From the NCBI RefSeq assembly GCF_001469215.1, contig NZ_LOFH01000006.1, forward strand, positions 186,001 through 250,000: a stretch of DNA of 64,000 nucleotides, written 5' to 3'. Source of the stretch: Pseudoalteromonas sp. H105. GTDB taxonomy: Bacteria > Pseudomonadota > Gammaproteobacteria > Enterobacterales > Alteromonadaceae. Position numbers and translations under genes: made by a program. The notes beneath the pieces are model-generated. The model made no database searches and was not told where the DNA came from. It was given only the letters and a program-made list of their open reading frames with translations. Shown here piece by piece: positions 53,801-64,000 of the stretch. Positions within the stretch are counted from its first letter, which is position 1. Every line of letters starts with the position of its first letter.

Positions 53801-55272
53801 CTGTGAAGTTGGTATCAGAGCCTGGAGTGGGCACGATTGCCACGGGTGTTGCTAAAGCCTATGCTGATTTAATTACAATTTCTGGCTACGATGGTGGTAC
53901 TGGTGCAAGCCCATTAACATCCGTTAAGTATGCGGGTAGTCCATGGGAGCTAGGTCTTGCAGAGACTCAACAAGCGCTTGTTGAAAATGGCTTACGTCAT
54001 CGTATTCGCTTGCAAACCGATGGTGGTTTAAAAACAGGTTTAGACATCATTAAAGCGGCTATTTTAGGTGCTGAGAGCTTTGGTTTTGGTACAGGACCTA
54101 TGGTTGCACTAGGGTGTAAGTATCTTCGTATTTGTCACTTAAACAATTGTGCGACAGGTGTTGCAACGCAAGACGATACATTGCGTCAAAAGCATTACCA
54201 TGGTTTGCCAGAAATGGCGATGAACTACTTTAAGTTTATTGCACAAGAAGCGCGTGAAATCATGGCAAGCTTAGGTGTTGCCCATTTAACCGATTTAATT
54301 GGTCGTTTAGATTTACTTGAAGCGATTGAAGGCAAAACTGCGAAGCAACAAAAGATTGATTTATCATCTGTCATTGCTCAGCCAAATAACCCAACGGGTG
54401 AAACGCTTTATTGCAGTGCGCCAAATACGTCACATTACCAGGGTAAGTTAAACGAAACGCTGCTTGAAAAAGCAAAACAAGCAATCGATGAAAGTACGGG
54501 TATTTCCCTGGTTAATCGCATTTGTAATACTGACCGTTCTGTTGGGGCGATGTTATCGGGGTATATCGCCGATAGACATGGCAACCAAGGTATGGCCGCT
54601 GATCCTGTATCAATTGAATTACATGGCACAGCTGGTCAATCATTTGGTGTATGGAACGCGGGTGGCTTAGAAATGACACTCGTTGGCGATGCCAATGACT
54701 ATGTTGGAAAAGGTATGGCTGGTGGAAAATTGGTGATTCGCCCTCCGCTTGGTTCATCATTCGAAAGTCACAAAGCCACAATTGCAGGCAATACCTGCTT
54801 ATATGGTGCAACAGGCGGTAAATTATTTGCAGCAGGGTGTGCTGGTGAACGTTTTGCTGTTCGTAATTCAGGTGTACAAGCTGTTGTAGAAGGGCTTGGC
54901 GATAACGGTTGTGAATATATGACCGGTGGTGTTGTGTGTGTACTTGGTAATGTTGGTGTCAACTTTGGTGCAGGTATGACCGGTGGTTTTGCTTATATAT
55001 TAGATGAGCGAAGTGATTTTGAAAAACGCATTAACCCAGAGCTAGTCGAGGTTGTACTACTCGATGAACTTAGCTCACATCAAGAACATTTACGTGGATT
55101 AATTGCAGAGCATTTAGAGTTAACAGGGTCAAGCCGCGCAGAAGGTATCTTAGCGGACTTTGAAACATATTTACCTAAGTTCAAATTAGTCAAACCAAAA
55201 TCAAGTGATGTAAAAAGTTTACTCGGGCATCGCGCTCGCAGTAGTGCAGAACTTCGTGTTCAAGCACAGTAA
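50815..55272 (+). CDS. gltB: Glutamate synthase large subunit
   Basis: 1485 residues. The N-terminal glutaminase domain has its catalytic Cys at position 12 ([10 protein letters not shown]); the 11 residues before it are removed in the mature enzyme. The central and FMN domains follow, with the [3Fe-4S] Cys at about 1101, 1107 and 1112 ([18 protein letters not shown]). The C-terminal beta-helix domain ends near 1450. With GltD it makes two glutamate from glutamine and 2-oxoglutarate with NADPH. A GGGGAGGGG ribosome site precedes the ATG. The operon is likely ArgR-controlled. Confidence 0.97.
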   Translation: MLYDSKLEKDNCGFGLIAQVNGQASHRLIRTAITGLDRMEHRGGISADGKTGDGCGLLLQKPDSFFRAIANEQNWHLGKNYAVGMIFLNSDPVLAQTAKDVLREELEKETLNIQGWRVVPTDASCLGPIAKKQLPNFEQIFVNAPEGWRPKDLERRLYVARRRAEKRLSNDEGFYIASLSGLVTIYKGLMMPVDLPNFYLDLADIRMTSAICVFHQRFSTNTQPRWPLAQPFRYLAHNGEINTIQGNRQWARARSYKFASPLIPDLQTAAPFVNETGSDSSSLDNMLELFLAGGMDLFRAMRMLVPPAWQKNRAMDEDLRAFYDFNSMHMEPWDGPAGIVMSDGRFAACNLDRNGLRPARYVITQDGFITLASEVGIWDYTADEVVEKGRVGPGELLVIDTHLGKIWHSDEIDQDLKARHPYKAWLEENVKRLTPFEKLAEKDAGNRSFDDETLLKYQKMFGFTNEELDSVVRVMGEIGQEATGSMGDDTPFAVLSEGNRSVFDYFRQKFAQVTNPPIDPLRENHVMSLATCIGSEQNVFNETTGHAKRLQFDTPILMYADMQQLLSADQAHYSYCKIDITYSEEEGLADAVARICDEAQEKAAGGCVMLFLSDRNFDETKLPIPAAMAVGAVQKRLVDNNLRCESNIIIETGSVRDAHQFAVLIGFGATAIYPYLAYESLVAMSDAKIINKSYCEVTLAYRNAINKGLYKIMSKMGISTVASYRCSMLFEAVGLSNSVVDTCFYGVTSRIQGACFSDFDEDQRKLHKLAHSKRKLLSHGGLLKYVHGGEYHAYNPDVIQTLQKAVRSGEYTDYSVYADLVNKRPISTLRDMLALKLPAEGISIDDVEPATELYKRFDSAAMSIGALSPEAHEALAIAMNRLGGCSNSGEGGEDKLRYGTEKNSRIKQVASGRFGVTPHYLRSADVIQIKVAQGAKPGEGGQLPGEKVTPYIAKLRYSVPGVTLISPPPHHDIYSIEDLAQLIFDLKQVNPNALISVKLVSEPGVGTIATGVAKAYADLITISGYDGGTGASPLTSVKYAGSPWELGLAETQQALVENGLRHRIRLQTDGGLKTGLDIIKAAILGAESFGFGTGPMVALGCKYLRICHLNNCATGVATQDDTLRQKHYHGLPEMAMNYFKFIAQEAREIMASLGVAHLTDLIGRLDLLEAIEGKTAKQQKIDLSSVIAQPNNPTGETLYCSAPNTSHYQGKLNETLLEKAKQAIDESTGISLVNRICNTDRSVGAMLSGYIADRHGNQGMAADPVSIELHGTAGQSFGVWNAGGLEMTLVGDANDYVGKGMAGGKLVIRPPLGSSFESHKATIAGNTCLYGATGGKLFAAGCAGERFAVRNSGVQAVVEGLGDNGCEYMTGGVVCVLGNVGVNFGAGMTGGFAYILDERSDFEKRINPELVEVVLLDELSSHQEHLRGLIAEHLELTGSSRAEGILADFETYLPKFKLVKPKSSDVKSLLGHRARSSAELRVQAQ

Positions 55273-56697
<1,425 letters not shown>

Positions 56698-56718
56698 GTT
56701 TCGCACCTCTTTGACTTT

Positions 56719-56746
56719 AAAAAGCAAGCCATCTGGCTTGCTTTTT
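56719..56746 (+). terminator. Terminator of gltBD
   Basis: 12-bp stem AAAAAGCAAGCC / GGCTTGCTTTTT, loop ATCT, T run. Confidence 0.92.
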
Positions 56747-56825
56747 TATTATAAACAGAATTATGTATTGCAAACTGTTATTATTAAATCAATAAAATAA
56801 TTTACAGTGCGGATTTGCAAAATAA

Positions 56826-58994
56826 ATGAAATTATTGATTAAGCTAGCTTTAGTTCTATGTGTATTTACAGCTCCGGTAATATTTGCAAATGATGCAACT
56901 CACTTTGATTCGTTTGTAGCAGCAATAGAGGAACAACCAGATAAAGAAATACTGGCTCAACATGGAGAAAGTTTGCTCGAAATAGAACTGACTGATGAGC
57001 AACGTGCTTACGTCCTTCACAAAGTTGCACTGTTGTTCAATAAGCTAGGTCACTTTTCTAAAGTAGATGATTACCTAAATCAGCTCGAAGAGTTACTTAC
57101 TCGGTATCAAAGTTTGGAATATCAGGGAAAACTATTTATTACTCGTGGAGATTTATCTCTAAACCTGGGGCAGTACATATCAGCACAACAAAATTTTAAA
57201 CAAGCAGTTACATTTTTTGAAAAGAGTAAAGACCATCGGATGCTAAGTCATACTTTACGGTTTTATTCTTTTGCGCTTAAAGGAAGTGGTAATTATAGTG
57301 AAGCAATCCAAGCTGTAGAGAGAGCAAAAACTGCTGCAACTATGGCTAACAATACACCTGTTACCATGGCAGCTTATAATGCTGAAGCGACCATATACAA
57401 TGATCTTATGTTACCAGGAAAAGCGCTAAAAATTCAGTTAGATCTTTTAGACTATGTAACGAATCAAGCTGAAGCCCCTGAGGATTGGTATGGACAGTTA
57501 TATTACAGTATCGGTAAAAGCTACGCGGGTTTAAAAGATCATGAAAAAAGTCTCGCTGCTTATTTAAATGCTTATAAGTATGATAAAAAAACACAGTTTT
57601 TTAACTATGTTGGGTCGGACTTAATTAAAATAAGCCAACAGTTAATGGCTCTTGAAAGATATGAAGAAGTCCCCGAGTATTTGGATGAAGCCCTGGCGCT
57701 TTTCATTGAGTTAAAAAGTGTGAGGAATATTGCATGGACAAAAGGAAACCAGGCTGAGTTACTTGTACTTAAAAATCAACATGTAGAAGCTATCGCTCTT
57801 TTTGAAGAGGTATTTGAGACCTTGGATCCAGTTGAAAGTAAGATACTATATCAACAGCTATCATTATCTTATGGCAAAGCGCTTATAGGAAACAATGATA
57901 ACTTAAAAGCCCTAAAGGTTTTAAACAAGCTGCACACTGATGGCGTTGAGCAGAGCTCTAAGCATACACTAACTAATCTACTGGCCACCGTTTATAGTCA
58001 ATTAGCTCGCTTTGAGGAAGCATTTGCTATGAAAAGTGCGTCATATACTCTTCTAACAGATAAAATGGAGAATGAGACAAACTCTCGGGCCTTAGGTTTA
58101 GCAGCACAAGCACAATACCAAACATCTCGGATTGAATTAGCTGAAATTAAAGCGGAGCAAGAAATTAATAAAATAAAAAATCAACAGTATATGTTTTATA
58201 TAGCTGGTGTGGCATTGATATTCCTATTTAGTTTCATTGGTTTGTATTTACTTTACAGACAAAAACGTAAGTTAGCTCAGCAAGAAGCGACGATATTAAA
58301 TAATTCGATTATGATGAAGGACCAATTACTAGCGGATGTATCACATGAGCTTCGTACACCTTTGACAGTATTAAAATTGAATATAGAGTCATTAGAGCAT
58401 AACTTGATAGATAACCCAGAAGCAACATATAAGCTTTTACATGTCAGGTTAGATAGTCTAAATAAGTTAATTTCCGATATATATGAGCTAGCTCAGGCTG
58501 ATAGTGGTTATCTAGAGTTACAGAGGGTTCATTGTGATGCGAATGAACTTGTTTCAAACTGCTCAAAAGACATCGAATTGTTAGTGACTACAGCAGGGTT
58601 ATCATTTAAAAGTCAGTTTAAAATCCAGTTAAATACTGTTGTATCAATCGATGTTCATAAATTAAACCAGGTTATTTATAATTTGGCACGAAATAGTATT
58701 AATTACACAGATTTACCGGGTAAAGTCGAGTTTTGTGGCGAAGTCCTCAATGATAATTTGATTATACGCCTTAGTGACTCTAGTCCAGGCGTGAGTGTTA
58801 ATGATTTAGATAAAATCTTTGACCGTTTGTATCGATGTGATAAATCGAGAAGCAGAGAATCAGGAGGTTCTGGTTTAGGATTGGCGATAAGCCGAAAAAT
58901 AATCTCGCTACATGGAGGGACAATCAGAGCATCTAAAAGTGAACTAGGGGGGATCACTGTTCTCATTACTTTGCCGTTATATTTGAATAAGTAA
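56826..58994 (+). CDS. TPR-sensor histidine kinase, BaeS-like (first paralogue)
   Basis: 722 residues. Signal peptide about 1-21, then TPR repeats in the periplasm (about 60-410), a coiled segment, a membrane helix about 455-477, and a kinase core. H507 sits in ADVSHELRTPLTVLKLN; the N-box is QVIYNLARNSINYT; the G1 box reads DSSPGV, as in BaeS; the F- and G2-boxes are FDRLYRCDKS and GSGLGLAISRKI. It should phosphorylate the OmpR-type regulator two genes downstream. The TPR sensor could bind a periplasmic protein or peptide. It and the kinase at 60653 are clear paralogues (ADxSHELRTPLxVLKLNIE). Confidence 0.88.
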   Translation: MKLLIKLALVLCVFTAPVIFANDATHFDSFVAAIEEQPDKEILAQHGESLLEIELTDEQRAYVLHKVALLFNKLGHFSKVDDYLNQLEELLTRYQSLEYQGKLFITRGDLSLNLGQYISAQQNFKQAVTFFEKSKDHRMLSHTLRFYSFALKGSGNYSEAIQAVERAKTAATMANNTPVTMAAYNAEATIYNDLMLPGKALKIQLDLLDYVTNQAEAPEDWYGQLYYSIGKSYAGLKDHEKSLAAYLNAYKYDKKTQFFNYVGSDLIKISQQLMALERYEEVPEYLDEALALFIELKSVRNIAWTKGNQAELLVLKNQHVEAIALFEEVFETLDPVESKILYQQLSLSYGKALIGNNDNLKALKVLNKLHTDGVEQSSKHTLTNLLATVYSQLARFEEAFAMKSASYTLLTDKMENETNSRALGLAAQAQYQTSRIELAEIKAEQEINKIKNQQYMFYIAGVALIFLFSFIGLYLLYRQKRKLAQQEATILNNSIMMKDQLLADVSHELRTPLTVLKLNIESLEHNLIDNPEATYKLLHVRLDSLNKLISDIYELAQADSGYLELQRVHCDANELVSNCSKDIELLVTTAGLSFKSQFKIQLNTVVSIDVHKLNQVIYNLARNSINYTDLPGKVEFCGEVLNDNLIIRLSDSSPGVSVNDLDKIFDRLYRCDKSRSRESGGSGLGLAISRKIISLHGGTIRASKSELGGITVLITLPLYLNK

Positions 58995-59108
58995 TATCCA
59001 ATGAATTATCCATATTCTCTCCACAATGTTGAGTTGTAATAGTTAAATTAGAACTCAAAACCAAAATAGTTTTTTTGGTGCAAACTTATATGGATAGAGC
59101 ACTTAGGT

Positions 59109-59306
59109 ATGTCTGTTTCTTATACAAAACTATCGACTCTCGGTTTTATCAAGTCAGCAACACCCATAGAGCAGGATTTACTTTGTGAGTTGGAAAGTTG
59201 TGATGATATCGATGAAGTATTATCAATGTTATTATTTGATGAAACACTATCATTAACTTTTAGGTGCTCGATAAAAAAGCATTTAAAAGCAATTCAAATA
59301 AAATAA
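59109..59306 (+). CDS. Short hypothetical protein between kinase and regulator
   Basis: 65 residues, no signal or membrane helix, with a cluster of acidic residues (LCELESCDDIDEVLSML) and a basic end. The reading frame lies between the kinase and regulator genes on the same strand, 12 bases before the regulator. TTAGGT lies just before the ATG. I do not recognise a family. It may be an accessory to the two-component pair, or a translational leader. Confidence 0.5.
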   Translation: MSVSYTKLSTLGFIKSATPIEQDLLCELESCDDIDEVLSMLLFDETLSLTFRCSIKKHLKAIQIK

Positions 59307-59318
59307 ACAGGCTCATTT

Positions 59319-60008
59319 ATGCATCACGTTTTAATTGTTGAAGATGATATAGATATAGCACATCAAGTAATGCTTTTTTTTAAAGCGGCAGGTTTTAAAT
59401 CAACACATATCGATGATGGTTCAAAAGTTGTCTCTTGGGTAAAAGAAAATAAACCCGATACAATCATAATGGACGTAATGCTCCCTAACCAGAATGGTAC
59501 CGAGTGCCTAAGGGAGATTCGACTTTTTTCGTTAGTCCCTGTCATTATGGTTACTGCTAAAGTTGCTGAAGCAGACCGGCTCAAAGGGCTCGAGTTGGGG
59601 GCTGATGATTATGTGTGTAAACCTTTTAGTGCAGCCGAATTAGTGATGCGAGTGAAGGCTATATTACGTCGGTGCTCGCAAAAGCAAAGTGTATGTATTG
59701 AAGAGGCGGAGCCAGTCATCGTGGTGAACGATGAGCAATTAACTGTAAAGTTGAAAGGCAAGTTACTTGCTTTAACTAAAGTTGAGTTTGACATTTTTTC
59801 GCTTCTATATAAATCACCAGGCCGCGTTTTCTCAAGGCAGTATATACTTGAGTATGTGCAACCTTGTAACTTAGAGATCACCGACAGGGTGATTGATAGT
59901 CATATCAAAAACATTAGAAAAAAGATTAAATGCTTAAACTTCTCTCCTAAAATAGTCGGTTCTGTTTACGGGGCCGGCTATTGCTTCAATAAAGATGAAA
60001 TAAGTTAG
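59319..60008 (+). CDS. OmpR-type response regulator
   Basis: 229 residues. Receiver with acidic pair D9/D10, D52 (IIMDVMLPNQNG) and K near 102 (DYVCKPFSAAEL). C-terminal winged helix (about 130-225) with LALTKVEFDIFSLLYKSPG and ITDRVIDSHIKNIRKKI. BaeR-like in the sense of its BaeS-like kinase partners. It is downstream of one kinase and between two of them, so both may act on it. Terminator follows. Confidence 0.93.
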   Translation: MHHVLIVEDDIDIAHQVMLFFKAAGFKSTHIDDGSKVVSWVKENKPDTIIMDVMLPNQNGTECLREIRLFSLVPVIMVTAKVAEADRLKGLELGADDYVCKPFSAAELVMRVKAILRRCSQKQSVCIEEAEPVIVVNDEQLTVKLKGKLLALTKVEFDIFSLLYKSPGRVFSRQYILEYVQPCNLEITDRVIDSHIKNIRKKIKCLNFSPKIVGSVYGAGYCFNKDEIS

Positions 60009-60022
60009 CTTATTAATAAATG

Positions 60023-60054
60023 AAAAAGCCAGTATTTATGAATGCTGGCTTTTT
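60023..60054 (+). terminator. Terminator of the regulator gene
   Basis: 14-bp stem AAAAAGCCAGTATT (60023-60036) / AATGCTGGCTTTTT (60041-60054) with one G-T pair and T run. Confidence 0.88.
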
Positions 60055-60092
60055 TATTGCTCAGTTAGAAATTATTGTTCACCTCAGAATAC

Positions 60093-60569
60093 TCAAATAT
60101 TACATCTCGCACTTTGCATAATCTTGGCTTCTGGGCCGGTAAATAAATTTATCAATAGGCTATGATCTTTTATTCTGCTTGATTCTCGTTCTTCACTTGA
60201 TGGGCATAAAGTTTGTTGAATATATTTACTAAGGTAGGGCTCTTCTATGGGAAGGAGCTCAGGTAAGTTGATATAAATATTAATCTCATTACCATTAAAA
60301 TCTGAGTGGCTGAGGTACCATTTTCCAGCTCTGACTTTTGTGCTGAAATATTGCTGAATAATTTGCTTTTCTTGAAGAGACAGCTCTGCTTGCTTGTTTG
60401 GTTTTATAAAGCTGGATAGTATTAAAAGTGATGATCCTAGAGCTGCAGTGCACATTAAATAACAAGCTAATAGTTCTAACATTGTTTTCTTTTTTTTGAC
60501 TGAACTTTCTCTGTGCCGACTATCAATGATTTTTACCCAATCTCGGTGTTTTAATGCTTGCTGTGTCAT
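60093..60569 (-). CDS. Hypothetical single-pass membrane protein
   Basis: 158 residues. A basic N-terminus (about 1-28), one membrane helix (about 30-54, LLACYLMCTAALGSSLLILS) and a periplasmic tail with several Cys (LCPSSEERES, SARCNI) and a Gly/Asn-rich stretch. It lies on the minus strand between the regulator and the second kinase, 83 bases downstream of the kinase gene. The N-terminal cytoplasmic part and one helix suggest an anti-sigma-like or accessory layout, but I recognise no family. Confidence 0.55.
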   Translation of the reverse strand: MTQQALKHRDWVKIIDSRHRESSVKKKKTMLELLACYLMCTAALGSSLLILSSFIKPNKQAELSLQEKQIIQQYFSTKVRAGKWYLSHSDFNGNEINIYINLPELLPIEEPYLSKYIQQTLCPSSEERESSRIKDHSLLINLFTGPEAKIMQSARCNI

Positions 60570-60652
60570 GTCGTTTCTCCATCACTGTATTGTTATATTT
60601 AAACAATTAAATATGGATGAAAAATGGATAAGCACTTAATTTATATTGCTTT

Positions 60653-62680
60653 TTAAGTTTTTAATGGGAGTAAAACCCTCACGCATAGCCCTCCGTGCTT
60701 CCCTTGTTTTATTTTAATGGATCCTTGCATAAGCTTTATCAAACTGGCACATATTGAGAGTCCAAGGCCTGATCCGTCTATAGATTTTGCCCGCGTATCT
60801 TCGACCCTGTAGAGGCGTTCGAATAAATGTTCAATGTGTGGTTCTGAGACGCCAGGAGAACTATCATCAACTTGAATAAAAAGTTGTGAAGGATTGAGGT
60901 GGATTTTTAATCTAACTAACCCTGGACTATCGGTATACAAACAAGCATTTTTAAATAAATTATAAATAATTTGGTCGAGTTTATGCTTATCAATAAAAAT
61001 GCTTTGTGAGTGAGAAACTGAGTTGTCTAAGATAAATGTTAGGCCTTTATTTTCAGCCATTGATTCAAGGTCTTCAGAATAGGTTTTAAATAAATTAACA
61101 ATACAATAGCTTTGGTTGTTTAAATTCATTGTTGCATTATCTACTTGCGATAATTGATAAACATTACTGATCAAGTTATTGAGCTGGCCAATTTTGTCAT
61201 TAATTTTTTGGTAAGCAAGAGACTTATCTTCTTGCAAATTATGCTCTAGGCCTTCGATGTTCAGTTTGAGGACACTCAAAGGGGTTCTTAATTCATGAGA
61301 AATGTCGGCTAACATTTTGTCTTTTAAATCCAAGCTGGATTGATAAAGCCTAGCTTTATACTGAGCTTTCCTATGTTTTATATAGTAAAGGGTAATGATC
61401 AAAACACAGAGTATAAATACAATTGAGTATGCTAGTAACCATATTTTTCTTTCTAACTTTTGTGTTTCCAATTTAGCTTGACTGACAATATTATTTTGCT
61501 CAGAGGTTATAAGCTTTTGTCTTTGTACAAGTGAATCTACTTGTTTCATATAACGCGTAGTAGCCTCATTTAAATAGTTTACTTGAATAGTGTTGTGATA
61601 GGAGTCAACTTTCTTTAAATGCTGTATTGCTTTTCCAAAATCACCGGTTAATTCAAATAGTAGAGCACTGTATCTATGGTATTTTAAAAGCAGTACTTCA
61701 TTATCAATATGCTCTAATTCCTCCTGAACTTTATGTAAAGTTTGTGTACTTAAGAGTATATTTTTTTCTGTTAATGACAATTCCAATAATTGCATCAACG
61801 CATAAACTTTGTATATCGGAGAGTCTGTTTTTTGTGCAAAAGATATACTTATTTCTGCGTGCTTAAATGCTTTAGTTAATCGATTGGTTTTCAGGTAAGC
61901 CAAGGACAATAGTCTATGCGTCACAGAAAGCTGCTGCGGGGCATTCATGCTACTGAGATGCTCTAGCGTGTTATTTAGCTGTGTTATTGCAAGGTGATAA
62001 TTAGCTTGCTTGATTGTTATTTTAGCTAAACTTAAATGAGTGGAAGCGATATTAAATTTGTCATGTGATTTTTTATCATTATCAAGTGCTTTTGAATAAA
62101 GGTATGATGCTTCCTCTAACTTATTTAACCGACTAGATATTTCACCTAGGTTATAATACACACTGGCTTTCAGTCCCCAATTTGAGCTTTTATCAAGCAA
62201 TTCCAATGCTTTAGTTTGCTCTTGCATAGCCAGTGCTAAGTTGCTCTGTGTTTCATATAGCACGCCTAGATTTGTATGTGCTTTGGCAAGTAACTCTTTT
62301 TCACCAACTTTATTCGCTATCTCTTTGGCCAATAAGTAATGGGTTGTGGCTTTTTTCAATAATAAAGATCGTCGATAGTTGATCCCCAGCTCAGTGTGGA
62401 GTGCGAATAGCTCCCTATTAGATAATTGTGTGAGGTTTAAAAGCGGCTTTAAAACGTCAATAGCCTTCGTATGATTACTCGCTTTTCTAAGAGACTTTGC
62501 AAATTCCATCTGAACTTGAAACGAGTGTGCAAATTGCTTTACCAAGATATCTAAACTTCTATCTGCTACGGCTGTTTTACTCTTCTTTATTCTATCTAAT
62601 GCATTTTCTATTTGGGCATTTTCAAGGGCTGGAGCTGGCAAAGATACTATTAATAGTATGAGGTATATAAATTTATACAT
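60653..62680 (-). CDS. TPR-sensor histidine kinase, BaeS-like (second paralogue)
   Basis: 675 residues. Signal peptide about 1-18, TPR repeats about 70-350, coiled segment, membrane helix about 413-433, kinase core with H462 (ADISHELRTPLSVLKLN), N-box DQIIYNLFKNACLYT, G1 DSSPGV, F-box LFERLYRVED and G2 GSGLGLSICAS. It is a paralogue of the kinase at 56826. It has no regulator of its own in the window; the OmpR-type regulator between the two is the obvious partner. Convergent in orientation with that regulator. Confidence 0.88.
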   Translation of the reverse strand: MYKFIYLILLIVSLPAPALENAQIENALDRIKKSKTAVADRSLDILVKQFAHSFQVQMEFAKSLRKASNHTKAIDVLKPLLNLTQLSNRELFALHTELGINYRRSLLLKKATTHYLLAKEIANKVGEKELLAKAHTNLGVLYETQSNLALAMQEQTKALELLDKSSNWGLKASVYYNLGEISSRLNKLEEASYLYSKALDNDKKSHDKFNIASTHLSLAKITIKQANYHLAITQLNNTLEHLSSMNAPQQLSVTHRLLSLAYLKTNRLTKAFKHAEISISFAQKTDSPIYKVYALMQLLELSLTEKNILLSTQTLHKVQEELEHIDNEVLLLKYHRYSALLFELTGDFGKAIQHLKKVDSYHNTIQVNYLNEATTRYMKQVDSLVQRQKLITSEQNNIVSQAKLETQKLERKIWLLAYSIVFILCVLIITLYYIKHRKAQYKARLYQSSLDLKDKMLADISHELRTPLSVLKLNIEGLEHNLQEDKSLAYQKINDKIGQLNNLISNVYQLSQVDNATMNLNNQSYCIVNLFKTYSEDLESMAENKGLTFILDNSVSHSQSIFIDKHKLDQIIYNLFKNACLYTDSPGLVRLKIHLNPSQLFIQVDDSSPGVSEPHIEHLFERLYRVEDTRAKSIDGSGLGLSICASLIKLMQGSIKIKQGKHGGLCVRVLLPLKT

Positions 62681-62779
62681 AAAAAGGCAAAATGAAGATG
62701 TGTTTTACAACACTAACTTTCAAATGTGGTCTAATTATGGAGGGTAGGGTTTTGTTTTAATTTCATAGAGGCACAAATA

Positions 62780-62805
62780 AAAACCCCGCTTGGAGGCGGG
62801 GTTTT
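62780..62805 (-). terminator. Terminator of cysK
   Basis: 10-bp stem AAAACCCCGC (62780-62789) / GCGGGGTTTT (62796-62805), loop of six, T run in both directions. It lies 25 bases beyond the cysK stop and may also mark the head of the second kinase gene's region. Confidence 0.9.
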
Positions 62806-62829
62806 ATATACTAGATACAAATAAATTAG

Positions 62830-63798
62830 TTACTGTACAAGTTCTTGCTCAGAAAATTCATCAGCAAATAATGGGCTAGAAAGGTAACGCTCAGTGGCAC
62901 TAGGCAAGATAACAACAATGTTCTTATCAGTATTTTCTGGCTTTTCAGCAAGACGTTTAGCAGCTACTACGGCTGCACCTGAAGATATACCCACTAAAAT
63001 ACCTTCGTTTTTCATTAGCTCATGCGCCATTGAGATTGCATCTTCATTGGATACTTGCTCAGCAGCGTCAACAACTTCTAAATCAAGGTTGCCAGGAATG
63101 AAGCCTGCACCAATACCTTGAATCTTATGTGGACCAGGTTTAACTTCTTCGCCAGCGAGTGTTTGGCTGATAACTGGTGAGTTTGTTGGCTCAACAGCAA
63201 CAGATAACATATCTAGCCCTTTTTCAAGTTTTAGATAACGGCTAACACCCGTGATAGTACCACCCGTGCCAACACCTGCAACGAAGATATCAATTTTTCC
63301 GTCCATTGCCTCGAAAATTTCAGGGCCCGTTGTTTCAAAGTGAATTTTAGGATTCGCAGGGTTTTCGAATTGTTGTAAAAGGATATACTTTTCAGGTGCA
63401 CTTGCTTGAATTTCTTTTGCCTTTTCAATTGCGCCATTCATACCTTTAGCACCATCTGTTAATACAAGATTGGCACCTAATGCTTTAAGTAATTTACGAC
63501 GCTCTAAGCTCATCGTGTTCGGCATGGTTAAAGTCAATTTGTAACCGCGTGAAGCAGCAACAAAAGCAAGTGCGATACCTGTATTGCCAGACGTTGGCTC
63601 GATTAACTCTTTTTCTTTGGTTAAAACGCCAGATTTTTCTGCTTCCCAAATCATTGATGCGCCAATACGACATTTCACACTGAAGCTTGGATTACGAGAT
63701 TCTATCTTGGCAAATACATTTCCAGATGTTACGCGGTTAAGCTTTACGATTGGTGTGTTACCTATCGCTAATGAGTTATCTTCAAAAATGTTAGACAT
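62830..63798 (-). CDS. cysK: Cysteine synthase A
   Basis: 322 residues. PLP enzyme of O-acetylserine sulfhydrylase type. The PLP lysine is K42 ([14 protein letters not shown]). The substrate loop [11 protein letters not shown], the phosphate loop GTGGTITGV and the C-terminal [15 protein letters not shown] are all as in CysK. It converts O-acetylserine and sulfide to cysteine. CysK rather than CysM is favoured by SVKCRIG and the [12 protein letters not shown] segment. The promoter region upstream carries two dyads. Confidence 0.95.
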   Translation of the reverse strand: MSNIFEDNSLAIGNTPIVKLNRVTSGNVFAKIESRNPSFSVKCRIGASMIWEAEKSGVLTKEKELIEPTSGNTGIALAFVAASRGYKLTLTMPNTMSLERRKLLKALGANLVLTDGAKGMNGAIEKAKEIQASAPEKYILLQQFENPANPKIHFETTGPEIFEAMDGKIDIFVAGVGTGGTITGVSRYLKLEKGLDMLSVAVEPTNSPVISQTLAGEEVKPGPHKIQGIGAGFIPGNLDLEVVDAAEQVSNEDAISMAHELMKNEGILVGISSGAAVVAAKRLAEKPENTDKNIVVILPSATERYLSSPLFADEFSEQELVQ

Positions 63799-63867
63799 AA
63801 TGTTCCCTTGGAAGCAATTTATTCAATCGGGATCAAATCACATGTGTGTTCGATCTGTAATGACGAC

Positions 63868-63902
63868 ACTTTACTTTGCCCTATAAAAAACGAAAGTAAA
63901 GT
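63868..63902. promoter_or_regulatory. Dyad upstream of cysK
   Basis: ACTTTACTTT (63868-63877) and AAAGTAAAGT (63893-63902) are perfect 10-bp inverted repeats 15 bases apart. TATAAAAAA lies in the spacer. Probably an operator or part of the cysK promoter; the binding protein is not known (CysB is a natural candidate). Confidence 0.45.
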
Positions 63903-63924
63903 TTGGCTATAACATATAGCGAAT

Positions 63925-63951
63925 AGGCTTATAGCATTTAGTCATAAGCCT
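63925..63951. promoter_or_regulatory. Second dyad upstream of cysK
   Basis: AGGCTTAT (63925-63932) and ATAAGCCT (63944-63951) are perfect 8-bp inverted repeats. No T tract follows, so a terminator is unlikely. Another gene beyond the window edge could be served instead. Confidence 0.35.
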
Positions 63952-64000
63952 TACATACCCAAACCACCTCAAGATGTGAGTTTCAGTTGGAATTAAAAGC

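Overview
The window reads as chromosomal DNA of a marine gammaproteobacterium of the Alteromonadales, most likely Pseudoalteromonas or a close relative. This is inferred from gene content and order: a TonB2-type operon with a TtpC-like subunit and DUF3450, an HvfABC RiPP cluster, the prkA-yeaH-spoVR trio, apt-dnaX-ybaB-recR-htpG-adk, gltBD and bamC. The DNA is AT-rich and the proteins have a typical gammaproteobacterial character. No rRNA, tRNA or CRISPR array was seen.

Layout. (1) 1-6413 is the right end of a mobile island. Three consecutive, overlapping tyrosine recombinase genes, a small HTH/coiled-coil gene and the start of an AAA ATPase are all on the minus strand, and the island appears to be inserted in the 3' part of bcp. 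(2) 6.4-14.4 kb is core genome: broken bcp, gcvR, bamC, a yjiH-like transporter, a GAF-GGDEF-EAL protein, pyrC and a cold-shock gene. (3) 14.8-20.9 kb holds an orphan LuxR-type response regulator and a six-gene TonB2 energy-transduction operon. (4) 20.9-26.0 kb holds a lipoprotein, a DksA-like zinc finger protein, dusC and an hvfABC cluster. HvfA carries six EGKCGEGKCGG repeats and is followed by an unannotated 40-residue membrane protein. (5) 26.3-33.2 kb holds apt, dnaX (with a candidate frameshift site), ybaB, recR, htpG (with a clear heat-shock promoter) and adk. (6) 33.2-36.1 kb holds a periplasmic Tpx and a receiver-CheC / PAS-GGDEF pair, followed by a 267 bp MITE-like element. (7) 36.4-42.8 kb holds spoVR, yeaH, prkA, sodB and grxD. 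(8) 42.8-50.3 kb is one minus-strand unit: a 26-residue peptide, a membrane fusion protein, an ABC ATPase, two MacB-like permeases, an NtrC-family regulator and its histidine kinase. It is preceded by a near-consensus sigma-54 promoter and two palindromic enhancer-like sites. (9) 50.5-56.7 kb is gltBD with two ARG boxes. (10) 56.8-62.7 kb holds two paralogous TPR/BaeS-like histidine kinases flanking one OmpR-type regulator. (11) cysK closes the window.

The most notable parts are four. The first is the three-recombinase island, whose two large recombinases have departures from the catalytic set and Cys clusters; its cargo is cut by the window edge. The second is the multi-repeat HvfA cluster with its small membrane protein. 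The third is the sigma-54/enhancer-controlled efflux operon that starts with a small membrane peptide. The fourth is the two-kinase, one-regulator locus. All functional statements are from reading the sequence and knowledge of the families; no database search was run.
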